A stretch of DNA of 12,291 nt from Gammaproteobacteria bacterium. GTDB taxonomy: Bacteria > Pseudomonadota > Gammaproteobacteria > GRL18. Positions 1 through 7,414 of this stretch are shown here, piece after piece. A program made the position numbers and the translations under genes. The DNA lies in contig JAPVVU010000049.1 of NCBI GenBank assembly GCA_028571885.1, positions 1 through 12,291 of the forward strand. Direction: 5' to 3'. Numbering within the stretch: the stretch's first letter is position 1; each line of letters opens with the position of its first letter. The notes under the pieces are model-generated. The model worked only from the letters and a program-made list of their open reading frames with translations, searched no databases and was not told the origin of the DNA.

Positions 1-1292
1 CGAGCTGTTTCAGCCAGGTTTAACTGTTTTGATTGTGCTTCAGCTTTTTTACGTGCGGCATCAACTTCGGGTGTAGTAGGGATCACTTCATCGCGACGAT
101 CAGCCTGAGTTGCCGGACTTTTAGTTATTGGGCTTTGAGTTTTGGCCTGCTTCTTTTTTAAGTCTTCATCTTTTTTGTTTTGAGCGTTTGATTTTTCTGT
201 TTTTTCTTTAGCTTTTTTGTTAACTTTCTTCGGCCCGGAGTTAGAATCAGGGGCGATATCTGCTTCACCGATACCATTTTCAATGATAGAACAATTGTAA
301 CCCTGCTGGATAAACAAAAAAGCGCCGGCGATACTTCGATTTTCATGACCAGAATAAAGAATATAGTGTTTATCGGCTGACAATTTATCCAGTTGTGTGC
401 GTATCAGATTGATAGGAATATTAATACTGTCAGCGAGTCCATTAGCGGCAAATTCACTCTCATTTCTGACATCAACGAGTTGCATCTTTGTCTTGTCATT
501 AGAGGCTATTTCATCTTGTTTAACACGGTGGATCAGTGGTACAACCAGCAGATCAATAAAATCTTTTTTATCCAGAGACAGGATCACCCCATCTGTTTTC
601 ATGGTGACACTGGCACCACGAATACCTCCCGTGATCAGTGCTTCTTCACCAAATCCATCACCGAGGCGTAATTCGGCCAGAGTGACTTCTTCCCCGGTAT
701 TTGGGTTGGATTTGGTCACCAGGCAGCGACCCTGTTGAATAATATAAAACTTATCATCGTTGGCATCATTTTCTTTGACGACAGTTGAACCCTGAGCCAA
801 AGGTGTTTCAACCAGGCGCATCATCAGTGCCTGAATATTGGCTGCAGGTATTTGTAAAAAGGCATTGGATTGCAGGAAGCGGGTCATCCAGTCTTCGTCT
901 TCATCGTCCAGTTCAGAGACTTCTATGCTGGACGGCGCATTCCAGTTAAGTAGAATATCCAGCAGATCCCGGTCGATAATTAAAATACTGATGTCGGTCT
1001 TGGCTTTGACTGACGCGGGACGGGGGATTGCATTGGCAAGTGCCGTTTTAGCCTCATCTGATTTGGCTTGAATAAGCTGTTTTGTGCCATCTGCCTGTTT
1101 GAGTTGAACAGTGCCGGAGAGCAGGTAAACGGTCCATTTATCCTTGTCGCCCAATTTAAAAAGCATTCGCCCGGCAGGAATCTTCTGAACAGCTGATTTG
1201 TCAATAACTTCCTGAACTTTATCAACACTCAGTGAATCTAAGGGTTTGAATTTTTTTATAACATTAACATCGAGATTAGGCGCGGCAGCCAT
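1..1292 (-). CDS. Tandem cyclic-nucleotide-binding-type / inactive rhodanese fusion protein (3' end outside window)
   Basis: Reading the minus strand from an ATG at 1292 gives 430 codons open to the window edge, so the C-terminus is missing. A GGAG Shine-Dalgarno lies 7 bases before the ATG. Residues about 17-116 look like a degenerate cNMP-binding fold. Residues about 138-255 are a better one, with a phosphate-binding-cassette-like stretch FGEEALITGGIRGASV at 214-229 that keeps the Gly-Glu and Arg. Residues about 268-343 are a rhodanese domain (DVRNESEF, then YSGHENRS at 313-320), but the loop position normally held by the catalytic Cys is Ser314. From about 353 the chain is Lys/Glu/Gln-rich and probably disordered or coiled. 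No signal peptide or membrane segment is seen, so it is probably cytoplasmic. No DNA-binding domain is visible, unlike Crp/Fnr regulators. The rhodanese part is likely a binding or signalling module rather than a sulfurtransferase (inference). The ligand is unknown. Confidence 0.85.
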   Translation of the reverse strand, partial: MAAAPNLDVNVIKKFKPLDSLSVDKVQEVIDKSAVQKIPAGRMLFKLGDKDKWTVYLLSGTVQLKQADGTKQLIQAKSDEAKTALANAIPRPASVKAKTDISILIIDRDLLDILLNWNAPSSIEVSELDDEDEDWMTRFLQSNAFLQIPAANIQALMMRLVETPLAQGSTVVKENDANDDKFYIIQQGRCLVTKSNPNTGEEVTLAELRLGDGFGEEALITGGIRGASVTMKTDGVILSLDKKDFIDLLVVPLIHRVKQDEIASNDKTKMQLVDVRNESEFAANGLADSINIPINLIRTQLDKLSADKHYILYSGHENRSIAGAFLFIQQGYNCSIIENGIGEADIAPDSNSGPKKVNKKAKEKTEKSNAQNKKDEDLKKKQAKTQSPITKSPATQADRRDEVIPTTPEVDAARKKAEAQSKQLNLAETA

Positions 1293-1314
1293 TTACTTAC
1301 TCCGATTACCAGTC

Positions 1315-1343
1315 TATCTAAGGGATGGTTTTATTGTTTTCAA
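1315..1343 (-). promoter_or_regulatory. Candidate sigma70 promoter of the cNMP/rhodanese gene
   Basis: On the minus strand TTGAAA (1343-1338) is followed after 17 bases by TAGATA (1320-1315). The -35 matches the consensus at 5 of 6 positions, but the -10 is poor. It would give a leader of about 15 bases before the ATG at 1292. Spacing and location fit; the weak -10 keeps confidence low. Confidence 0.3.
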
Positions 1344-1498
1344 CCCTTGATTTATCCTAAATGCAGACTGACTGCTGTTTTACAGTCATTGTTTTAGTCG
1401 CACCCAGAATTTAGTTTGTTTGAGGTCTATCCTTACAAGTCTAGCAGAAACAGACCAAAAGCAAACAATGAAGTCATATTTTTTTGAACCAGTTCGGT

Positions 1499-1504
1499 TA
1501 TAAT
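1499..1504 (+). promoter_or_regulatory. Candidate -10 element for hrpA
   Basis: A perfect TATAAT lies 41 bases before the hrpA ATG in the divergent intergenic region. No good -35 sits 16-18 bases upstream; the nearest TTGAAC (1484-1489) is only 9 bases away. It is either an activator-dependent promoter or a chance match in AT-rich DNA. Confidence 0.3.
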
Positions 1505-1545
1505 CTCTTTTCAGAGTAAAAACGAACGTTTAAATTGTAATAAAT

Positions 1546-4500
1546 ATGAACCAGAACACACCTTTTAATAGCTATAAACAACAGCATGTGTATTTGCTTA
1601 GTCAAATAAAACAATGTTATTTATTTGAACGTTATCCCCTCAAAAAACAACTGGATAAAGTCTTCAGGCTGCTAAAAAAACTTCCCGGCAAACATCATAA
1701 CGGATTAAAGCAAAAGCAGGGTGAAAATAAAAACAGCCCGGATGTACAGCTTATTCGACAGCTGAATGAGCTTTTAAAAAGCTGTGAAGAAAAAATTAAA
1801 CGATCCATTGCAAAAGTTGAACAGCGCAGGCAGGCATTGCCTAAGCCAAAGTTTCCAAATGAGTTACCTGTTTCACAAAAATTGCTGGAAATACAAAACC
1901 TGTTAGCAAAACATCAGGTCATTATTGTTGCCGGTGAAACGGGATCTGGAAAAACAACTCAGTTACCTAAAATTGCTTTAACCGTTGGGCGAGGAGTGAT
2001 GGGGCAAATTGCTCATACTCAACCGCGTCGTCTGGCGGCCAGAAGCGTGGCCAGTCGTATTGCCCAGGAACTGAACACGCCTCTGGGTGAAAAAGTTGGT
2101 TTTAAAGTGCGTTTCAGTGATAAAAGCCGTGAAGAAACTTATGTCAAACTAATGACAGATGGTATTTTGCTGGCGGAGACTCAGACCGATCGCTTCTTAA
2201 ATCGCTATGATACGATAATTATTGATGAAGCCCATGAACGCAGTCTGAATATTGATTTTTTATTAGGTTATATCAAGCAATTGCTGCCGCGACGTCCTGA
2301 TCTCAAAGTCATCATCACCTCTGCCACCATTGATACCGATCGATTTTCCCAATTTTTTAATAATGCGCCAGTGATTGAAGTCTCGGGAAGAACCTATCCT
2401 GTTGAAGTCCGTTATAATTCTCTGCAGGAAGATGGCGATATGGTGGAAGGCATTTTGGCTGCGGTGGATGAACTGGCTCTGGAAACTGAGGGCGATATTC
2501 TGGTTTTTTTGTCTGGTGAGAGAGAAATTCGCGAGTCAGCAGAAGCCTTACGCAAACATCATCCACTATCTAAGGGGCTAAAGGCGCCTACTGAAATATT
2601 ACCGCTTTATGCGCGTCTGTCACCGGGAGAGCAAAGCCGAATTTTTTCAGCTCATAGCGGCAGACGTATTGTGCTGGCAACCAATGTGGCAGAAACCTCT
2701 CTGACCGTACCCGGTATTCGCTACGTTATTGATACGGGCCTTGCCCGCATTAGCCGTTATAGTGTTCGCCATAAAATTCAGCGTTTGCCGATTGAAAAAG
2801 TGTCGCAGGCATCAGCGCGTCAGCGTAGCGGCCGTTGCGGCCGGGTCAGTGATGGTATCGCCATACGTCTCTATAGTGAGCAGGATCATGACCAGCGTCC
2901 CGGTTATACAGAGCCTGAATTGCTGAGAACGAATCTGGCCCAGGTTATTTTACAAATGTTGTCTCTGAAACTGGGTGACATTAAAGCCTTTCCTTTTTTA
3001 GAAAAACCTTCAGCAAAACAAATAAATGATGGTTTTCTTCTCTTAGAACAACTGGGGGCCATCAATTCAGCGCGTCAATTAACTGCCATTGGCCGTTCTA
3101 TAGCCAAACTTTCCGTTGATCCTAAAATCGGTCGGGTGATTATTGCGGCTGAGCAGCAAAATGTTCTTTCAGAAGTGTTGATTATAGCCTCTGCGTTAAG
3201 CTCTCAGGATCCAAGGGAAAGACCCTCAGATAAGCAGCAGGCAGCGGATGAAAAACATGCGCATTATGCCAGTAAGCGCTCAGATTTTATCACTTTTTTG
3301 AATTTATGGGTGACTTATGAAGCACAGCGCAAGCACCTGACGCAAAATAAGTTGCGTAAATATTGTAAAGCCAACTTCCTGTCATTTATGCGTATGCGTG
3401 AATGGCGAGAGCTTTATCAACAACTGTTTACTCAGACCAGGGAATTGGGGTTTCGTTTTAATGACCTGCCTTCTCTGATCCCATGCATGACAGCTGAACA
3501 AGCGGGTGAGAATGAAGATAAGCTGGATTATGCATCGATACATCAGTCTCTTTTGACGGGCTTCCTGGGTAATATTGGTTCCAAAGAAGATAAAAATGTT
3601 TATCTGGGTGCCCGAAATATGCGCTTTGGTATTTTTCCGGGTTCGCGACTTTATAAACGTAAACCTAAATGGCTAATGGCTGCCGAAATTGTCGAAACTT
3701 CGGCTGTTTATGCCCGAACTGTGGCTGGTATCGAGCCTGTCTGGCTGGAGCAGCAGGCCCGGCACCTGCTGAAGCATCACTATTATGAACCCTTTTGGGA
3801 GGAAAAATCAGGACAGGTCTCAGCCTGGAGTAAAGTCAGTCTGTATGGGCTGGTAATTAATGCTAAAAAGAAAGTGAACTATGGCCCCATTGATCCCGAA
3901 GTATCTCAGGAAATTTTTATCAGGGATGCATTGGTCACGGGTGAATATAAAGATCAAAATCGAAAAACACCGCGTTTTATAAAATATAATCTTGCCCTGA
4001 TTAATGAGCTGGAACATCTGGAGCATAAATCACGGCGTAAAGATTTATTGGTAGATGACTTGGCCATTTTTGAGTTTTATCAGCAACGCATTCATCACTC
4101 TCTGATACAAAATAAAGAAGACTTGATCTATACCCGAGCTGCGTTTGAGCAATGGCGAAAAAAGATTGAAAAAAATGAGCCGGAATATTTATTCTTAAAG
4201 CAATCAGATTTGCTTAAAAAAGATGCTGATCATATTTCAGATGAATTATATCCACCGACGATTATGAACCGGGAATTACAATTACCCCTTGAATACCATT
4301 TTTTACCCGGGCATGAACTTGATGGTGTGACGGTTGTTTTCCCTTTGACAATTATTAATCAGCTCGATGAAGATATTTTTGACTGGCTGGTGCCTGGTTT
4401 AATTCGAGAAAAAATAACACTACTGCTGCGTGCGCTGCCCAAAGTGATCCGCAAGCAATTTGTGCCTGTGCCGGATACTGTGACGGCATTTCTTGAACAG

Positions 4501-5757
4501 AATCAATATGGAGAAGGTAAACTGATTGAGCAATTGCTTGAATTTTTAAAGTCTAAGCTATCTTATACTCTGTCTAATCAACTTGAACATGAAATGGGCA
4601 GGGATGCTCATGCTGATTCTGAAAGCTCTGGTTTTGAAAGCTCTGGTTCTGGATACTCGGGTTTACTAGAGAAAGTCCCGGAGCATTTAAAAATGAATTT
4701 TAAAATCCTTGATAAGGAAGGGCATGAGCTGGACAGTAGTCGGAACTTATCTATCCTAAAGCAACGCTGGAGTGAAAAAGCGCTGGAGCAACTGGAAAAA
4801 ACGGCTGATGGCTTTGACGGTATTGATGATTCAATTGAACGCCAGGATATTTTAAGCTGGGACTTTGAGGCCTTACCAGAACAGTTGATACTTGAGCGTC
4901 ATGGTATGACGATGACACTCTATCCTGCACTACAGGATAGAGGAGAGAGTGTTGCGATAAAACTTTATGATCAGCAAAAAATTGCTAAGGACAATCATGG
5001 GCAGGGGATTTTTAGATTATTAAAACTGCTGTTGAATAAGGAATTAAGTCGCTTACAAAAACAATTACCTTATATTGATAAAGCCTGCCTTTTGTTTACA
5101 CCTTATGGTTCCTGTACTGTTTTAAAGCAGGATATAGTGAATGGAATTTTGCTTAATAGTATTCGTGATGCCGTGAAAAAAGATGCGCAGGGTAGTATAA
5201 AAATCAGTGAAATTCGCAACAGAGAAACTTTTGAACAACTACTCCTGTCGGTTAAAAGTTCCCTTGAACAAAATAAAATGGATGTGAGTCAGGCTGTTCT
5301 TAATGTACTACAGGCCAATCAAATATTAGCTAAGGCGCTTAAAGGAAACATTCCTTTTAACTTAGTTAATACCTTAGCTGATATTAAAAGTCAGCAGAGT
5401 CGATTAATTTATACCGGTTTTATTGCACAGACTCCCTTAATCTGGCTAAAACGCCTGCCTCGATATTTTAAAGGAATGATGACTCGGCTTGAGAAAGCAA
5501 AAAGTGATCCGCGACGCGATGCACTGAATCAAATGCAGATCACGCCGCTTTGGGAAAAGTATGAAAAAAAGCATCAGCTTTTAAAGGAAGATAAAAATAC
5601 ACCGGAAGTATTATTTTTTGCCGAAGCACAGTTAGAAGAATACCGCTGGTTGATTGAAGAATTGAGAATTTCATTATTTGCACAAGAGTTGAAAACGGCA
5701 CAACCCGTGTCAGTAAAACGGCTGGAAAAGAGATGGAAAGAGAGTGTTCAGAGCTAA
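1546..5757 (+). CDS. hrpA: ATP-dependent RNA helicase HrpA (DEAH-box)
   Basis: This 1403-residue protein matches the HrpA family along its whole length; E. coli HrpA is about 1300. Helicase motifs are intact: Walker A GETGSGKTT (130-138), DEAH (227-230), SAT (259-261), motif V ATNVAETSLTVPG (378-390) and motif VI QRSGRCGR (426-433). The helicase-associated domain follows at about 500-600, then the OB-fold region with KVNYGPIDPE near 780, then the long C-terminal DUF3418 region typical of HrpA. The family unwinds RNA using ATP and acts in mRNA processing and stalled-ribosome handling in the cytoplasm. The ATG start agrees with the E. coli N-terminal region (the helical segment before the helicase core), though no clear Shine-Dalgarno precedes it. 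Extra length comes partly from a Ser/Gly insertion near 1023-1041. The gene stands alone, divergent from the cNMP/rhodanese gene. Confidence 0.97.
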   Translation: MNQNTPFNSYKQQHVYLLSQIKQCYLFERYPLKKQLDKVFRLLKKLPGKHHNGLKQKQGENKNSPDVQLIRQLNELLKSCEEKIKRSIAKVEQRRQALPKPKFPNELPVSQKLLEIQNLLAKHQVIIVAGETGSGKTTQLPKIALTVGRGVMGQIAHTQPRRLAARSVASRIAQELNTPLGEKVGFKVRFSDKSREETYVKLMTDGILLAETQTDRFLNRYDTIIIDEAHERSLNIDFLLGYIKQLLPRRPDLKVIITSATIDTDRFSQFFNNAPVIEVSGRTYPVEVRYNSLQEDGDMVEGILAAVDELALETEGDILVFLSGEREIRESAEALRKHHPLSKGLKAPTEILPLYARLSPGEQSRIFSAHSGRRIVLATNVAETSLTVPGIRYVIDTGLARISRYSVRHKIQRLPIEKVSQASARQRSGRCGRVSDGIAIRLYSEQDHDQRPGYTEPELLRTNLAQVILQMLSLKLGDIKAFPFLEKPSAKQINDGFLLLEQLGAINSARQLTAIGRSIAKLSVDPKIGRVIIAAEQQNVLSEVLIIASALSSQDPRERPSDKQQAADEKHAHYASKRSDFITFLNLWVTYEAQRKHLTQNKLRKYCKANFLSFMRMREWRELYQQLFTQTRELGFRFNDLPSLIPCMTAEQAGENEDKLDYASIHQSLLTGFLGNIGSKEDKNVYLGARNMRFGIFPGSRLYKRKPKWLMAAEIVETSAVYARTVAGIEPVWLEQQARHLLKHHYYEPFWEEKSGQVSAWSKVSLYGLVINAKKKVNYGPIDPEVSQEIFIRDALVTGEYKDQNRKTPRFIKYNLALINELEHLEHKSRRKDLLVDDLAIFEFYQQRIHHSLIQNKEDLIYTRAAFEQWRKKIEKNEPEYLFLKQSDLLKKDADHISDELYPPTIMNRELQLPLEYHFLPGHELDGVTVVFPLTIINQLDEDIFDWLVPGLIREKITLLLRALPKVIRKQFVPVPDTVTAFLEQNQYGEGKLIEQLLEFLKSKLSYTLSNQLEHEMGRDAHADSESSGFESSGSGYSGLLEKVPEHLKMNFKILDKEGHELDSSRNLSILKQRWSEKALEQLEKTADGFDGIDDSIERQDILSWDFEALPEQLILERHGMTMTLYPALQDRGESVAIKLYDQQKIAKDNHGQGIFRLLKLLLNKELSRLQKQLPYIDKACLLFTPYGSCTVLKQDIVNGILLNSIRDAVKKDAQGSIKISEIRNRETFEQLLLSVKSSLEQNKMDVSQAVLNVLQANQILAKALKGNIPFNLVNTLADIKSQQSRLIYTGFIAQTPLIWLKRLPRYFKGMMTRLEKAKSDPRRDALNQMQITPLWEKYEKKHQLLKEDKNTPEVLFFAEAQLEEYRWLIEELRISLFAQELKTAQPVSVKRLEKRWKESVQS
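4621..4650 (+). repeat. 15-bp tandem duplication inside hrpA
   Basis: Two copies of a 15-base unit (4621-4635 and 4636-4650, differing at one or two final bases) encode successive ESSGF and ESSGS blocks. They lie in a Ser/Gly-rich linker of HrpA absent from E. coli HrpA. The repeat is in frame and lies outside the helicase core. Confidence 0.75.
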
Positions 5758-5868
5758 GCGTTCAGTGTTCAGAAAAATCAAGAGAAAAAACGATTAACAA
5801 TAAGCATAAACTTTCTTTTGATTTTTCTGAACGCTGAACGCTGAACGCTGAACGCTTAGTGCTTAACG
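5754..5868. repeat. Inverted repeat built of 7-bp CTGAACG units
   Basis: The left arm (5754-5781) holds two heptamers (CGTTCAG, TGTTCAG) followed by AAAAATCAA. The right arm (5818-5859) is its reverse complement with two extra heptamers inserted and one base difference. On the plus strand four exact CTGAACG units run 5827-5854, followed in phase by variants CTTAGTG and CTTAACG to 5868. The loop is about 36 bases. The element starts inside the hrpA stop region and ends just before the stop of the convergent SAP-like gene, so it can fold in transcripts from both sides. AACGCTT at 5865-5871 is followed by six T on the plus strand and can pair with AAGCGTT at 5756-5762, which would make a hrpA terminator. 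Confidence 0.85.
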
Positions 5869-5878
5869 CTTGTTTTTT
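5756..5878 (+). terminator. Possible hrpA terminator formed by the heptamer repeat
   Basis: AAGCGTT directly at the hrpA stop codon can pair with AACGCTT (5865-5871), which is followed by G and six T (5873-5878). The interior folds through the long inverted repeat. Because the T-run can follow only one of several alternative pairings, its strength as an intrinsic terminator is uncertain. Confidence 0.4.
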
Positions 5879-6086
5879 AAGATACGGTGACGGCTTTCTT
5901 GGCCAACTTAAAACAATCATCTTGCCAAATACATGCAGATTGATCGCAGTAGTCATTTGAGGCAGAAGCAAAGCAGTCAAAATTACCTTCAGTTGCCTGT
6001 ATTTGTTTGACTAATAAAGTTTTGTTTAGCTTTCCAGTTTTCAAGCCATTTTGTAGAGCGATTTTTCTGATGTCTTGCATTTTCAT
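5877..6086 (-). CDS. Small SAP/HeH-like protein with a four-cysteine C-terminal half
   Basis: The product has 69 residues. Residues 1-31 (MKMQDIRKIALQNGLKTGK and on) form the helix-extended loop-helix pattern of SAP or Rho-N-terminal-like nucleic-acid-binding motifs. Residues 32-58 carry Cys38, Cys47, Cys52 and Cys58, spaced C-x8-C-x4-C-x5-C, in a pattern (EGNFDCF, YCDQ, CIWQDDC) that I recognise from small conserved bacterial SAP-domain proteins of unknown function. The cysteines could bind a metal or form disulfides (inference). There is no signal peptide. AAGGA lies 9-10 bases before the ATG at 6086, so the start is well supported. The gene is convergent with hrpA across the heptamer repeat and divergent from the DUF2835 operon. 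Codon use resembles its neighbours. Confidence 0.85.
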   Translation of the reverse strand: MKMQDIRKIALQNGLKTGKLNKTLLVKQIQATEGNFDCFASASNDYCDQSACIWQDDCFKLAKKAVTVS

Positions 6087-6250
6087 TTAAGGTGTTCCTT
6101 CTAGAGTAAATTGACTAATCCATTAATAATAAGGGCTAGTTTTTTTGTTGATGTTTTTTAATAAAGCGATTTTAGTATAAAATATTTTAAATTCAATAAA
6201 AAAATGAAAAAAATGTAAAATAAGTAGATATAAGATCAATTAAATAGTTC

Positions 6251-6256
6251 AAGGTG
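6251..6256 (+). promoter_or_regulatory. Ribosome binding site that sets the DUF2835 start
   Basis: AAGGTG ends 6 bases before the ATG at 6263. An upstream in-frame GTG at 6254 overlaps this site itself and so cannot use it. The ATG at 6263 is therefore the better start. Confidence 0.7.
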
Positions 6257-6262
6257 TATCAA

Positions 6263-6487
6263 ATGAATGAAATTCGTTTTCGACTTGAAATTAGTGCTCA
6301 AGAATATCTTCGTTATTATCAGGGGGAAGTGGATTTTGTGAGAGTAACGATTGCAGGAGGACAGACTATTCAGTTTCCAGCTAATACGCTGCAAAAACAT
6401 GTTGATCAATCTGGCGTGAATGGCAGTTTTAGAATTGTTTTTGATGATAATAATAAAATGATCAGCATGGAACGTGTGACGAACTAA
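6263..6487 (+). CDS. DUF2835 family protein
   Basis: From the ATG at 6263 the product is 74 residues, starting MNEIRFRLEISAQEYLRYYQ. It fits the small DUF2835 family in both length and pattern: the EEYLRYYxG-type N-terminus, a central IQFPANTLQKHV block, and the ending SFRIVFDDNNKMISMERV. The function of this family is not known, and no catalytic or metal-binding residues stand out. It is likely cytoplasmic, with no signal peptide or membrane segment. Its stop codon overlaps the next ATG by one base (TAATG), which implies translational coupling to the hotdog-fold gene. Confidence 0.9.
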   Translation: MNEIRFRLEISAQEYLRYYQGEVDFVRVTIAGGQTIQFPANTLQKHVDQSGVNGSFRIVFDDNNKMISMERVTN

Positions 6488-6966
6488 TGCCTTTACTTAA
6501 ATTTTTTTCAGCAGCGACTCGACTTAGATTTTACCCGCCTTTTTGGCTAATGGGACTTAAAGTATTACAGATGGATCCGCTTTGGCGAGCAGTTCATATC
6601 AAATTGCCTTTAACGCGTTTATCTAAAAATCCGGGTGGAGGGATGTTTGGTGGCTTTCAAGCTTCCCTGGCAGATCCAATTGCTGCTTTGGCCTGTTTAA
6701 AATCATTTCCTGGTTGTGAGGTATGGACCCGAAACTTACAATTAAATTTTATTCGTGAAGGACGAACGGATTTGGAACTTCGTTTTGAATTTACTGATGA
6801 ACAGCTGGCTGATATTAGACAGGAAATACAGCAAAAAGGACGATCCAATCCTGTTTTTGAGTATGGTTTTTACGATCAGGATGAGCAATTATGTACGAAA
6901 ATTACCTGTCGGGTTGCCATAAGACCTGAAGGTTATGTGCCGCAAACAAGGAAAATTAAGGACTAA
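6487..6966 (+). CDS. DUF4442 hotdog-fold protein (thioesterase-like)
   Basis: The 159-residue product resembles DUF4442, a hotdog-fold family related to PaaI/YiiD-type acyl-CoA thioesterases. Supporting stretches are the VHIKLPLTRLSKNPGGGMFGG region (about 36-56), the following ADPIAAL helix (62-68), the strand LQLNFIREGRTDLELRFEFT (84-103) and a final strand TKITCRVAIRP. The GGxxFGG-to-ADP arrangement is the usual start of the hotdog central helix. Its substrate is unknown, and I cannot assign a catalytic residue. An N-terminal hydrophobic stretch (PPFWLMGLKVL) looks like part of the fold, not a signal peptide. The start ATG overlaps the previous stop (TAATG) and lacks a strong Shine-Dalgarno of its own, so translation probably depends on DUF2835. 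Confidence 0.85.
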   Translation: MPLLKFFSAATRLRFYPPFWLMGLKVLQMDPLWRAVHIKLPLTRLSKNPGGGMFGGFQASLADPIAALACLKSFPGCEVWTRNLQLNFIREGRTDLELRFEFTDEQLADIRQEIQQKGRSNPVFEYGFYDQDEQLCTKITCRVAIRPEGYVPQTRKIKD

Positions 6967-7011
6967 TGGTATACACTTATTATCAGGCGTCATCGAATCA
7001 GGTATAAAACA

Positions 7012-7374
7012 ATGAGAAAAACACCTTCAATTTCAAACGATCCAATGTATCAACTTCTCAGAGAGGGAAAGATTGATGAATTTAATACAAAAAAACAGTC
7101 AGGAGAATATTGTAATTTAAAATGTTGTGATTTTCGTTCGCTTGATTTGAAAGGTATTGATGCGGTCGGGCTGGATTTCAGAGGTGCTTATTTTAGAATG
7201 TCCGATCTGAGAGGTATTGATTTCAGGGGCTCATTATTAGATGGGGCCAGTATCAATGGTGCCAAAATATCAGGTACTTATTTTCCAGTAGAAATTTCAG
7301 CACAGGAAATTCTTCTTTCACTTGAGCATGGTACTCGTATACGTGTGGTGCGCGAGAGCAAAGAGAATGAATGA
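7012..7374 (+). CDS. Short pentapeptide-repeat protein
   Basis: The 120-residue product has an N-terminal helical part (1-33), then tandem pentapeptide-like blocks at about 36-90 (for example CDFRS, LDLKG, LDFRG, SDLRG, IDFRG, SLLDG, INGAK), and a C-terminal part containing the conserved-looking PVEISAQEILLSLEHGTRIR. Pentapeptide repeats build a right-handed quadrilateral beta-helix; about ten blocks would make only two to three coils, far shorter than Qnr or MfpA gyrase protectors. Many blocks have Phe at the centre and Arg after it. There is no signal peptide, so it is probably cytoplasmic. It begins 45 bases after the DUF4442 gene on the same strand and likely shares its transcript. A weak AGG site lies about 9 bases before the ATG. 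Molecular role unknown. Confidence 0.85.
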   Translation: MRKTPSISNDPMYQLLREGKIDEFNTKKQSGEYCNLKCCDFRSLDLKGIDAVGLDFRGAYFRMSDLRGIDFRGSLLDGASINGAKISGTYFPVEISAQEILLSLEHGTRIRVVRESKENE

Positions 7375-7385
7375 ATTACCCGGAC

Positions 7386-7407
7386 TAGATATAAGTTAGA
7401 TATAAGT
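7386..7407. repeat. 11-bp perfect tandem duplication
   Basis: TAGATATAAGT occurs twice in a row (7386-7396 and 7397-7407) in the 40-base gap between the convergent pentapeptide and PilZ genes. No hairpin terminator is visible in this gap. Confidence 0.8.
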
Positions 7408-7414
7408 ATGAATA

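Noticed and set aside
397..738. Plus-strand ORF of 113 codons
   Set aside because: It is antisense to the cNMP/rhodanese gene, which has clear domains on the minus strand; the plus-strand translation resembles nothing.
838..1071. Plus-strand ORF with a Ser-rich run
   Set aside because: The Ser run is the antisense reading of the Asp/Glu-rich linker between the two cNMP-type domains.
1369..1388. TGACTG/CAGTCA hairpin followed by T-rich DNA as a terminator
   Set aside because: It lies between divergent genes where no transcript should end; the stem is only 6 bp.
5754..5868. Insertion sequence or CRISPR array
   Set aside because: There is no transposase, no evident target duplication, and the 7-bp units have no spacers.
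5762..5980. Minus-strand ORF of 72 codons across the heptamer repeat
   Set aside because: Its C-terminal half is translated repeat sequence and it overlaps the better supported SAP-like gene in another frame, with no family resemblance.
6254..6262. GTG start three codons upstream for the DUF2835 gene
   Set aside because: The GTG overlaps the AAGGTG ribosome site; the ATG at 6263 has correct spacing and matches the family N-terminus.
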